8,276 bases of DNA from an uncultured Selenomonadales bacterium (GTDB taxonomy: Bacteria > Bacillota > Negativicutes > Selenomonadales > Selenomonadaceae), in assembly GCA_946403735.1 (NCBI GenBank), contig CAMJAZ010000046.1, positions 1 to 8,276 on the forward strand, given 5' to 3'. The translations under genes and the position numbers were made by a program. Below the pieces are notes generated by a model. That model was given only the letters and a program-made list of their open reading frames with translations, did no database searches and was not told the DNA's origin. Of this stretch, positions 1 through 5,836 are shown in pieces (position 1 is the first letter of the stretch; each line of letters opens with the position of its first letter).

Positions 1-2
1 GG

Positions 3-524
3 ATAAAAATACCAGCAGATATGCGCTATGCTGACTGGAAAGCGGTTTATATAGATAAAACGAAGACGCTGGAAGATTGGCGAAAAGCTAAAGACGCTGA
101 ATATAAAGCGAATAATCATTCAAGCGGCGCATTAGGCAATATATTAAATAACAAAAATGACACTACATATGAAAAGCGCGACAAAGTTGCTACTGATTTT
201 TATAATGAAACGCGGCAAAATAAAGATAACTTTATAAAAAACATTTCGCAAAATGGATATATTCATATTAAAAGTGCCGAAAAAATATTTGAGCATATTT
301 TTATAAAAAAACACAATCTAAATTCTTGTTTTAAAACTTTTGACCCTGATTATAATATGGCGGAATATTTCAAGCGAATTATAGAAGGTATCAACATTCA
401 GCCACACAATTTAATTCTTTTAAAGCACGAACGACTTGAACTTTATTTGATGACGCGCTATAAATATGATTATAGTACAGCTCATAAAATAACTGAGCGT
501 AAATGCAACTTAAAGCCGCATTAG
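3..524 (+). CDS. Phage head morphogenesis (SPP1 gp7-like) protein, C-terminal part, 5'-truncated by window edge
   Basis: The first ATG (21) is unlikely to be the start: the frame is open to the left edge (codons for IKIPAD precede it) and no Shine-Dalgarno lies before it. IPADMRYADWKAVYIDK followed by TLEDWRKA resembles the end of the minor head/head morphogenesis domain of Firmicutes phages, which helps assemble the procapsid at the portal; this is from memory of the family. Counting from Met at 21, residues 21-75 are a polar linker and 76-165 a distinct C-terminal module with KHERLE (135-140) and STAHKI (152-157). Such extra modules on phage head proteins are often toxin-like or enzymatic; that is inference. 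The frame ends CNLKPH-stop, while the -1 frame continues naturally to 556, so the gene is frameshifted at its end. It is AT-richer than the genes to the right and probably marks a prophage tail. Confidence 0.6.
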   Translation: MKIPADMRYADWKAVYIDKTKTLEDWRKAKDAEYKANNHSSGALGNILNNKNDTTYEKRDKVATDFYNETRQNKDNFIKNISQNGYIHIKSAEKIFEHIFIKKHNLNSCFKTFDPDYNMAEYFKRIIEGINIQPHNLILLKHERLELYLMTRYKYDYSTAHKITERKCNLKPH

Positions 525-556
525 AAAAATGGTTAAAAGAAAGGGGCGATTGGTAA
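509..556 (+). pseudogene. Out-of-frame 3' end of the phage head protein gene (apparent -1 frameshift)
   Basis: In the frame one base behind the upstream gene, the DNA reads KAALEKWLKERGDW then TAA (554-556). This is a charged, amphipathic ending that fits the preceding ITERK sequence much better than the in-frame LKPH-stop at 524. The TAA overlaps the ATG of the next gene as TAATG, a typical translational coupling in phage operons, which supports this being the original reading frame. The slip would lie near the TTA AAG codons at 510-515. A mutation, a sequencing error or a programmed -1 slip at CTTAAAG are all possible; the heptamer is a poor slippery site, so a simple indel is favoured. Confidence 0.5.
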
Positions 557-801
557 TGGAGTGGGTAGAAGTTGTTGAAAAAAATGATGAGTATATAAAA
601 GTACAGTATTATCCTGAACAGACAAAAGCTGTCGGGGAATATGGTGTAGTTAAATATTTTGTTGCTTCGGACAAATGGATTTTTGAAAAATTAGTTGACA
701 AGTACCCTATAAGTTATGCTATGCACGCTTGTAATTTTGTTCGTAGCCCATATAAAAACGGTGAGGAAATTTGTTTAAGTGGCGTGGCGGCTTGGTACTA
801 A
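556..801 (+). CDS. Small hypothetical phage-associated protein (81 aa)
   Basis: I do not recognise a named family. The frame is open from ATG 529, but the start at 556 is preferred. It has an AAAGGGG-like ribosome binding site (about 538-546), it overlaps the ancestral stop of the head protein as TAATG, and residues 1-9 of the longer version are just the other-frame reading of the head protein's tail. The 81-residue product begins MEWVEVVEKND and ends GVAAWY. It is acidic to neutral with many aromatics (Y/W/F), has no signal peptide or membrane segment, and looks like a compact beta-rich cytoplasmic protein. Its tight coupling to a head protein with a possible effector-like C-terminal module makes an accessory or immunity role thinkable, but that is speculation. 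It is the last gene of the prophage-like segment. Confidence 0.6.
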   Translation: MEWVEVVEKNDEYIKVQYYPEQTKAVGEYGVVKYFVASDKWIFEKLVDKYPISYAMHACNFVRSPYKNGEEICLSGVAAWY

Positions 802-825
802 TTTTTAACTGGTTCGGCTGAACGT

Positions 826-2058
826 TTATTGCACGCTAGCTCTAGCCGCTTCCAAAATTGCCAATTTAGCGTGTTCAAAAGTCAAGCCGCCCTGCAAATA
901 AACCGCGTAAGGTTCGCGCAATGGTCCATCGGCGCTAAGTTCGATTGACGCGCCTTGAACGAAAGTTCCAGCCGCCATAATCACTTCATCTTCATAGCCC
1001 GGCATTGCCCACGCCTCTGGTACGGCGTACGAATCAACTGGCGAAAATTTTTGTATCGCTCTGCAAAATGCTATCAACTTTTCTGCGCGGTTTAACTCAA
1101 TCGCTTGAATTATATCGCCGCGAAAATCTTTCGTCGCTGGAAAAACTTTGTAGCCTAATCGTGAAAAAATTCCTGCCGCGAAAATTGCACCTTTCAACGC
1201 TTGCGCCGTGACGTGTGGAGCTACGAATAATCCTTGATACAAAAGACGCGGTGTCCCTAAACTTGCGCCAAGTTCGCCGCCCATACCTGGTGCCGTCAAT
1301 CTGTACGCGGTAAGTTCAACTAAATCACGTCGACCGACGATATAACCGCCTGTTGGTGCAAGTCCACCGCCAATATTTTTTATCAAACTTCCCGCCACAA
1401 TGTCAGCGCCCGCCTCAATCGGTTCACGACGTTCAACAAATTCACCGTAGCAATTATCAATGAATGTTACGCAATTTTTATTTGCAGACTTCACCGCCGC
1501 GCAGATTTTTTCAATGTCATCAACCGTCAAAGTTTTTCGCGTTGAATAGCCGCGTGACTTTTGAATAAGCGCCAATTTCGTTTTCGCCGTCACGACATTT
1601 TTTATTGCGTCAAAATAATTTGTTTCATTCGTCAAATCAATTTCACGGTAGCCAACGCCAAATTCTTTTAATGAGCCTTTAGATTTGACGGCGTGACCGA
1701 TAACAGTTTGCATTGTGTCGTACGGTGCGCCAGTCAATGAAATCATTTCGTCACCTGGTCGCAAAATTCCAAATAAAACTGTTGCAAGCGCGTGAGTGCC
1801 AGAAACAAATTGCGTACGTACAAGCGCCGATTCAGCTTTAAAAATTTTCACGTAAAGTTCCTCCAGCTTTTCGCGTCCAATATCACCATAAGCGTAGCCT
1901 GTCGAAGTTTTGAAATGCGCATCTGAAACTTTAACTTCGCGCATTGAATTTAAAACTTTCAGCGTATTAAATTCTGCAACTTCATCGACGCGTTTAAAAA
2001 TTTCTGCAACTTCGTCTAAAACTTCCAACTTCAACTTCAAAATTTTTTCGTCCGTCAT
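826..2058 (-). CDS. Methionine gamma-lyase family PLP-dependent protein (aluminium resistance protein family)
   Basis: A cytoplasmic fold-type I PLP enzyme of the 410-residue group often named 'methionine gamma-lyase family' or 'aluminium resistance protein' (YnbB-like, Pfam Met_gamma_lyase). The frame can extend to a TTG at 2094, but ATG 2058 is chosen: it has AAGGAG eight bases upstream, and the extension would be translated across that site. Visible landmarks (ATG 2058 numbering): SDAHFKTSTGYAYGD near 45-59, FVSGTHAL near 84-91 in the cofactor phosphate-binding region, FIDNCYGEF near 199-207 with the Asp expected to contact the PLP ring nitrogen, and SLIKNIGGG near 224-232 with Lys227 as the likely Schiff-base lysine. 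Length is normal for the family. Physiological substrate is unsettled; C-S lyase activity on sulfur amino acids is inferred from the fold. It is divergent from the UPF0210 gene and convergent with the phage-like gene ending at 801. Confidence 0.92.
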   Translation of the reverse strand: MTDEKILKLKLEVLDEVAEIFKRVDEVAEFNTLKVLNSMREVKVSDAHFKTSTGYAYGDIGREKLEELYVKIFKAESALVRTQFVSGTHALATVLFGILRPGDEMISLTGAPYDTMQTVIGHAVKSKGSLKEFGVGYREIDLTNETNYFDAIKNVVTAKTKLALIQKSRGYSTRKTLTVDDIEKICAAVKSANKNCVTFIDNCYGEFVERREPIEAGADIVAGSLIKNIGGGLAPTGGYIVGRRDLVELTAYRLTAPGMGGELGASLGTPRLLYQGLFVAPHVTAQALKGAIFAAGIFSRLGYKVFPATKDFRGDIIQAIELNRAEKLIAFCRAIQKFSPVDSYAVPEAWAMPGYEDEVIMAAGTFVQGASIELSADGPLREPYAVYLQGGLTFEHAKLAILEAARASVQ

Positions 2059-2086
2059 AATTTTCTCCTTAATAAAAAAATTTTCC

Positions 2087-2115
2087 TTGAACAATTCCGC
2101 ATATAAAATTATAAT
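2087..2115 (+). promoter_or_regulatory. Sigma-70/A promoter for the UPF0210 gene
   Basis: TTGAAC at 2087-2092 and a perfect TATAAT at 2110-2115 are separated by exactly 17 bases. Transcription would start near 2122, giving a leader of only about 24 bases before the TTG start codon at 2146. On the opposite strand another TATAAT (2113-2108) overlaps this box almost symmetrically, so the divergent minus-strand gene may share the same AT-rich core, although its -35 (CTCCAA) is poor. Confidence 0.7.
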
Positions 2116-2145
2116 CCTTGCAATAAAATTTTGGAGATGAAAAAT

Positions 2146-3507
2146 TTGATAACAATCGAAGACATTTTAGAAACTAATCGAATGATAACAGAAAATAAAC
2201 TTGACGTGCGGACAATCACAATGGGAATTTCACTGCGCGATTGCGCCCACCCCAATTTGCATGAATTTTGTCGTAACGTCTACGATAAAGTCACAAAGTC
2301 CGCTGAATTTCTCGTGCAGACTGGTGAAGATATTGCCGCTGAATACGGTGTGCCGATTATCCACAAAAGAATTTCCGTAACGCCTATTGCCATTGCCGCT
2401 GAATCTTGCAAATGTGATAGCTACGTACCAATCGCTGAAACGCTTGATAAAGCCGCTAAGGAAGTTGGCGTAAATTTTATTGGCGGATTTAGTGCACTAG
2501 TCGAAAAAGGTTACACGCAGGGCGATAGAATTTTAATTGAATCAATTCCGCAAGCGCTTGCAAGTACCGATTTAGTTTGCGGCTCAATAAATTTAGCGTC
2601 GACTAAGGCGGGTATAAATATGGACTGTGTCCGCGAAATGGGCGAAGTCATTAAACGTACCGCCGAACTTACGCGCGATCGTCAAGCTATAGGCTGTGCA
2701 AAGTTAGTTGTATTTGCCAACGCGCCAAGTGATAATCCATTTATGGCGGGAGCATTTCACGGCGTAAGTGAGGCTGATAAAATTATTAATGTCGGCGTAT
2801 CTGGACCTGGCGTCGTAAAACACGCGCTTGAAGATTTAAAAGGCGCTGACTTTACCGAAATTGCCGAAATGATTAAACGTACAGCGTTCAAAATAACTCG
2901 TGTCGGTCAACTTGTAGCTAAAGAGGCGTCAAAACGTTTAGGCGTACCATTTGGCATTATCGATTTATCGCTTGCCCCAACTCCCGCCGTTGGTGATTCA
3001 GTCGCGCGAATTTTGGAGGAAATGGGACTTGAAAGTTGCGGCGCACCTGGTACAACTGCCGCGCTTGCTCTGCTGAATGACGCTGTTAAAAAAGGTGGAC
3101 TTATGGCAAGTTCACACGTCGGCGGACTTAGTGGCGCGTTTATTCCAGTAAGTGAAGATGAAGGAATGATAGCCGCCGTTGAAAGTGGAAGTTTAACGAT
3201 TGAAAAGTTGGAGGCTATGACTTGTGTTTGTAGCGTCGGGCTTGATATGATTGCAGTTGCAGGAGATGTAAGCGCGGCTACGATTAGCGGCATTATTGCA
3301 GATGAAGCGGCAATAGGCGTCGTGAACAATAAAACAACGGCGGTAAGAATTATTCCCGTGCCAAATGCTAAAGTTGGTGACACGGTTGAATATGGCGGCT
3401 TGTTAGGTCATTGTCCTATTGTTCCAGTGAAAAGTGATTGGAGTTCAGATGCTTTTATTGCACGTGGCGGCAGAATACCCGCACCAGTTATTTCAATGAG
3501 AAATTAA
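2146..3507 (+). CDS. UPF0210 / DUF711 family protein (PFL family protein)
   Basis: A roughly 450-residue protein of the UPF0210 family (DUF711), usually annotated 'PFL family protein' for a fold resemblance to pyruvate formate-lyase; its reaction is not established. Recognisable blocks are LDVRTITMGISLRDC near the N-terminus, HKRISVTPIAI, MAGAFHG near 200-206 and SSHVGGLSGAFIPV near 322-335 (numbered from 2146). The start was chosen as TTG 2146: GGAGATGA at 2133-2140 is a near-perfect Shine-Dalgarno with correct spacing to this TTG, and the product MITIEDILETNRMI aligns with the usual family start. ATG 2137 would overlap its own ribosome binding site and TTG 2131 precedes it. The protein is soluble and Gly/Ala-rich with no signal peptide. 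In many Bacillota the gene follows a small ACT-domain gene (UPF0237); none is here. It stands alone with its own promoter. Confidence 0.92.
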   Translation: MITIEDILETNRMITENKLDVRTITMGISLRDCAHPNLHEFCRNVYDKVTKSAEFLVQTGEDIAAEYGVPIIHKRISVTPIAIAAESCKCDSYVPIAETLDKAAKEVGVNFIGGFSALVEKGYTQGDRILIESIPQALASTDLVCGSINLASTKAGINMDCVREMGEVIKRTAELTRDRQAIGCAKLVVFANAPSDNPFMAGAFHGVSEADKIINVGVSGPGVVKHALEDLKGADFTEIAEMIKRTAFKITRVGQLVAKEASKRLGVPFGIIDLSLAPTPAVGDSVARILEEMGLESCGAPGTTAALALLNDAVKKGGLMASSHVGGLSGAFIPVSEDEGMIAAVESGSLTIEKLEAMTCVCSVGLDMIAVAGDVSAATISGIIADEAAIGVVNNKTTAVRIIPVPNAKVGDTVEYGGLLGHCPIVPVKSDWSSDAFIARGGRIPAPVISMRN

Positions 3508-3510
3508 ATT

Positions 3511-3740
3511 TTATATTTTGTTGGTAATTTCATTTACTGAATATCCAATATCAACTGTATCTTTACCTTCGCCAGTAATGATTGTCGTATCATTGCCGAC
3601 ACCGCCATAAACGGATACGGTACTGCCATGATGATTATAAACGCTGTCATTGTCGTTACTGCTTGCAATCGTGACTCCGCATTTTCCGTGACAACAGCAT
3701 CGTTATTGCTGTTGTCTGGTTTAAAATGTTTGAATGTCAA
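3511..3740 (-). pseudogene. Frameshifted RTX-type calcium-binding repeat protein fragment
   Basis: A perfect GGAGG (3750-3746) lies five bases before a TTG at 3740. From there one frame reads MTFKHFKPDNSNNDAVVTENA; near 3680 the meaningful sequence moves to the -1 frame and continues GVTIASSNDNDSV, then VYGGVGNDTTIITGEGKDTV and a stop at 3513-3511. GGVGNDTTI and the following GEGKDTVDI resemble hemolysin-type (RTX) glycine/aspartate nonapeptide repeats that bind calcium in secreted proteins. Without the shift the frame runs on to 3534 with a hydrophobic, unconvincing tail. An in-frame ATG at 3806 exists but has no ribosome binding site. At about 76 residues the repaired product would be very short for an RTX protein, so I read it as a remnant. 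Its end lies three bases from the end of the convergent UPF0210 gene. I am fairly sure of the repeats, less sure of the start. Confidence 0.5.
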
Positions 3741-3806
3741 AAAAACCTCCGTCCATAATTGATTGACTCCCTTCGCAAAAAATCTGATCACTTTAACATT
3801 TGACAT

Positions 3807-4115
3807 TACTGAAGGATTTTAAATTTAATGAAAAAATTTAATCTCATAATCAGAATAAATTAATACTTTTCAGATAAATTTAATTTAAGCACCTAAATTT
3901 ATCTAAGCTTAATACACTATTATTAATCATATCAATATTGATATAATTAAAATTTAGTTGTACATTGTTGAAGACGAAGTAACAATCACAGGCGAAGGAT
4001 ACACGCTTGAGATATTTAAAGAAATTATAATTTCCTATAGCCTTTCTATCAAAGATAACCTTTTATCTACTTTAAATTCTAGAAATTTTTATGATAAATT
4101 TATGAAATGCCCGTG
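3807..4115. other. AT-rich spacer with decayed coding traces
   Basis: Very AT-rich DNA with no convincing gene. A plus-strand frame starting at TTG 3958 and ending at TAA 4141-4143 (61 codons, beginning LYIVEDEVTITGEGYTLEI) has no ribosome binding site, and its end overlaps the promoter of the next gene. Its first third (ACAATCA, GGCGAAGG, then A-C-A-C-rich) loosely resembles the RTX fragment on the other strand, so it may be a second remnant. No terminator or RNA gene is visible. Confidence 0.35.
3929..3944. repeat. 16-bp perfect palindrome ATATCAATATTGATAT
   Basis: A perfect inverted repeat made of two overlapping copies of ATATTGATAT in opposite orientations. The same 10-mer occurs at 4132-4141, within the -10 region of the downstream gene's promoter, and in reverse orientation at 7418-7427, inside the probable flgE promoter. 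All copies are intergenic. This could be an operator for a dimeric regulator, or chance in AT-rich DNA. Confidence 0.4.
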
Positions 4116-4144
4116 TAGACAAAAACTTTCGATATTGATATAAT
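4116..4144 (+). promoter_or_regulatory. Sigma-70/A promoter for the DUF2939-like gene
   Basis: TAGACA (4116-4121) and TATAAT (4139-4144) are 17 bases apart. This gives a start near 4151 and a leader of about 26 bases carrying GGAG (4169-4172) before ATG 4177. The repeated ATATTGATAT element overlaps the -10 box. Confidence 0.6.
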
Positions 4145-4176
4145 TTTTCAAAATCATATAGTTTTTTTGGAGAATT

Positions 4177-5349
4177 ATGGACGATATAACTTGGAAAAGA
4201 AAACTTGAAAGGCGCAGACGTAGACGCCGTAACGAATGGATTGTATTTTCACTGTTCATAGTAGCAGTGATGAGTTGCATTGTTTGGTACGTCATCAGCT
4301 ACACGAAAACGCCTAGCTACGCGATGACTGAAGCGCTTGAATCACTGCATTCAGACGACACGACAATTTTTCAAGATCACGTTGACTTTGATTCCGTCAC
4401 GCTGACGGCTTACGATGATTTAACTGGTGATATGTTCAAGTACGATAAACAGCTGACTGACCATGAACGCGCAGTCTTTGAAAATTTTTACGTCTTGATT
4501 CGTACTCAAATGTGCAATGGCGCAGTGAAAGTCATTAAAACGCGGCTGAATACTGGAAAGTGGACTTTGCCCGAAGAAATGTTGAAAGGTCGGCAACTTG
4601 GCATTGATTTTGATTTACTCCTTGAACGCAGTTTGATTCGCCACACTTCAATCGTCGGCGTTGAAAATGTTGACAACTTGGGCGATAAGGCGACGGCTGA
4701 CGTTAAAGTTGTCGAAGATTATACGCAGAAACCTTTTACGCTGAAAGTTACGCTTGAAAATTACGGCGGCGGAATTAACATTGGCGGAACTAGCTTTGAA
4801 CTTTTTGGCGAAACTTTTAAAATTCCTGGCATAAGCTTTAAACTTGGCGGCAACGATTGGAAAGTTGTACGCGTCGAAAATTATCGTGAATACCTCGACA
4901 CCGTTTCACCTGCATTGAAAGAAGATTTGTCAAATTACATTGACGCGACAAGCGAAATTGTTGACAAATACAACGATATTTTCTTAGGTGAACAGTCAAC
5001 TTTCGCGTACCTTCAACAAACTTCAACAGGGATTATCTCGGAAGATAGGCGCATTCAAATTGCAGAGTACATTAACCAAACTATAATTCCAATGTTGAGT
5101 GCTAGACAGGCTGAATTGAATGAAATTCCTGTACCGCAGGGCGCGGCGTACTTGGCAAATTTGCGCAAAGAATCAACTGCCGTCACTATTCAAGCTTGGC
5201 AATTTTATTCAAGCGGCTTGCTGGAAGATAATTCAGCGGCATTTGATACGGCGGAAAGTTTGCATAAGCAGGAACTTATCTTAGATCAGCGCATTGAAGA
5301 ATTGATTCACGATTCAGCCGTTGCTAAAGAAATTCCCGCTTTACCGTGA
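4177..5349 (+). CDS. Membrane-anchored protein with DUF2939-like region, function unknown
   Basis: 390 residues. ATG 4177 has GGAG five bases upstream (4169-4172). The N-terminus is strongly basic (KRKLERRRRRRRNEW, 7-21) and is followed by one hydrophobic helix at about 21-42, so the protein is probably an N-in, single-pass anchor with the rest outside the cytoplasmic membrane. Residues 46-135 (PSYAMTEALESLHSDD, then DHVDFDSV) resemble the start of DUF2939, a domain in which a short helix and a 'VDF' segment recur; this is from memory and moderate. Residues 185-235 are Gly-rich and likely beta (YGGGINIGG, FKIPGISFKLGG), while 235-385 look largely helical. There is no catalytic motif, lipobox or LPXTG. 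It has its own promoter and no visible terminator before the tmRNA promoter 10 bases downstream. Function unknown; an envelope role is only suggested by topology. Confidence 0.85.
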   Translation: MDDITWKRKLERRRRRRRNEWIVFSLFIVAVMSCIVWYVISYTKTPSYAMTEALESLHSDDTTIFQDHVDFDSVTLTAYDDLTGDMFKYDKQLTDHERAVFENFYVLIRTQMCNGAVKVIKTRLNTGKWTLPEEMLKGRQLGIDFDLLLERSLIRHTSIVGVENVDNLGDKATADVKVVEDYTQKPFTLKVTLENYGGGINIGGTSFELFGETFKIPGISFKLGGNDWKVVRVENYREYLDTVSPALKEDLSNYIDATSEIVDKYNDIFLGEQSTFAYLQQTSTGIISEDRRIQIAEYINQTIIPMLSARQAELNEIPVPQGAAYLANLRKESTAVTIQAWQFYSSGLLEDNSAAFDTAESLHKQELILDQRIEELIHDSAVAKEIPALP

Positions 5350-5359
5350 GCTTATGGAA

Positions 5360-5388
5360 TTGACAAAAAATTTTTCTTATGCTAAACT
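5360..5388 (+). promoter_or_regulatory. Promoter of ssrA (tmRNA), extended -10
   Basis: A perfect TTGACA at 5360-5365 is followed after 17 bases by TAAACT (5383-5388). That box is preceded by TG one base upstream (5380-5381), an extended -10 element that compensates for the weak hexamer. The predicted start near 5395 leaves about 32 bases of precursor before the mature 5' end at 5427, as expected for RNase P processing. Confidence 0.65.
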
Positions 5389-5426
5389 TTCACAACTTAA
5401 AAATCCTAAAAGCTAATACATACTAA

Positions 5427-5776
5427 GGGGATGTAATGGTTTCGACGGGGATGTATGGGATTTGGTAAGCGAGCATCGGGCTCCTCGAACCGATTTAGTA
5501 AGGGGAAAAACTTTTTAAAATAAAAGCGAACGAAGAGTACGCTTTAGCCGCGTAGGCTACCTCTGGCGGCTGACTTCTCGCTAAGTCGTAATCAGAGGTC
5601 AAAGCGAGATACCGTTTTGCAAGTGTGTCGTAGCGATTCGGAAAATTTCACGACACTGGATTTTTGCAAGGTTGTCGGCGAACTTGTAACGATTGAGATT
5701 TAATCACCGTCTGCGCTCGGAGAAAGCTGGGTAACGTCATTTTCGGACAGGAGTTCGATTCTCCTCATCTCCACCA
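5427..5776 (+). ncRNA. ssrA: Transfer-messenger RNA (tmRNA, ssrA)
   Basis: A one-piece tmRNA of about 350 bases. It rescues stalled ribosomes by trans-translation with SmpB and appends a degradation tag. The tRNA-like ends are clear: GGGGATG (5427-5433) pairs with CATCTCC (5766-5772, one G-U), followed by A and the encoded CCA ending at 5776. The T-arm GGAG-TTCGATT-CTCC lies just before it, and the D-like GGTTTCGACGGGG is near the 5' end. The tag frame is at 5526-5555. The segment between tag and tRNA end contains inverted repeats consistent with the pseudoknots. It has its own promoter and terminator. Confidence 0.97.
5526..5555 (+). other. tmRNA proteolysis-tag reading frame (ANEEYALAA)
   Basis: After the A-rich AATAAAA, the resume codon GCG starts a frame encoding ANEEYALAA and stopping at TAG (5553-5555). 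The YALAA ending is the classic ClpXP-type recognition end. The tag is nine residues, at the short end for bacteria; an Asp/Asn residue or two present in many tags is absent here. Confidence 0.9.
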
Positions 5777-5789
5777 TAAAGAAATTAAC

Positions 5790-5815
5790 AGCTCAAGTTC
5801 ACGCTTGGGCTTTTT
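5790..5815 (+). terminator. Rho-independent terminator of ssrA
   Basis: AGCTCAAG (5790-5797) and CTTGGGCT (5804-5811) form an 8-bp stem (one G-U) with the 6-base loop TTCACG, followed directly by four further T residues. It lies 14 bases after the CCA end. No separate promoter is visible between it and the next gene at 5837, so that gene may depend on read-through. Confidence 0.8.
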
Positions 5816-5836
5816 AAAATTTTAAGGAAGATTTTC

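Noticed and set aside
529..555. Upstream start (ATG 529) of the small phage-associated gene
   Set aside because: The extra nine residues are the other-frame reading of the head protein tail; the coupled start at 556 has the ribosome binding site.
805..828. Hairpin GTTC-GGCT-GAAC between the convergent genes as a terminator
   Set aside because: Only a 4-bp core stem without a proper T-run on either strand; not enough support.
2907..3383. Long minus-strand open frame inside the UPF0210 gene
   Set aside because: Antisense shadow of a clearly conserved protein, with no ribosome binding site and an unconvincing composition.
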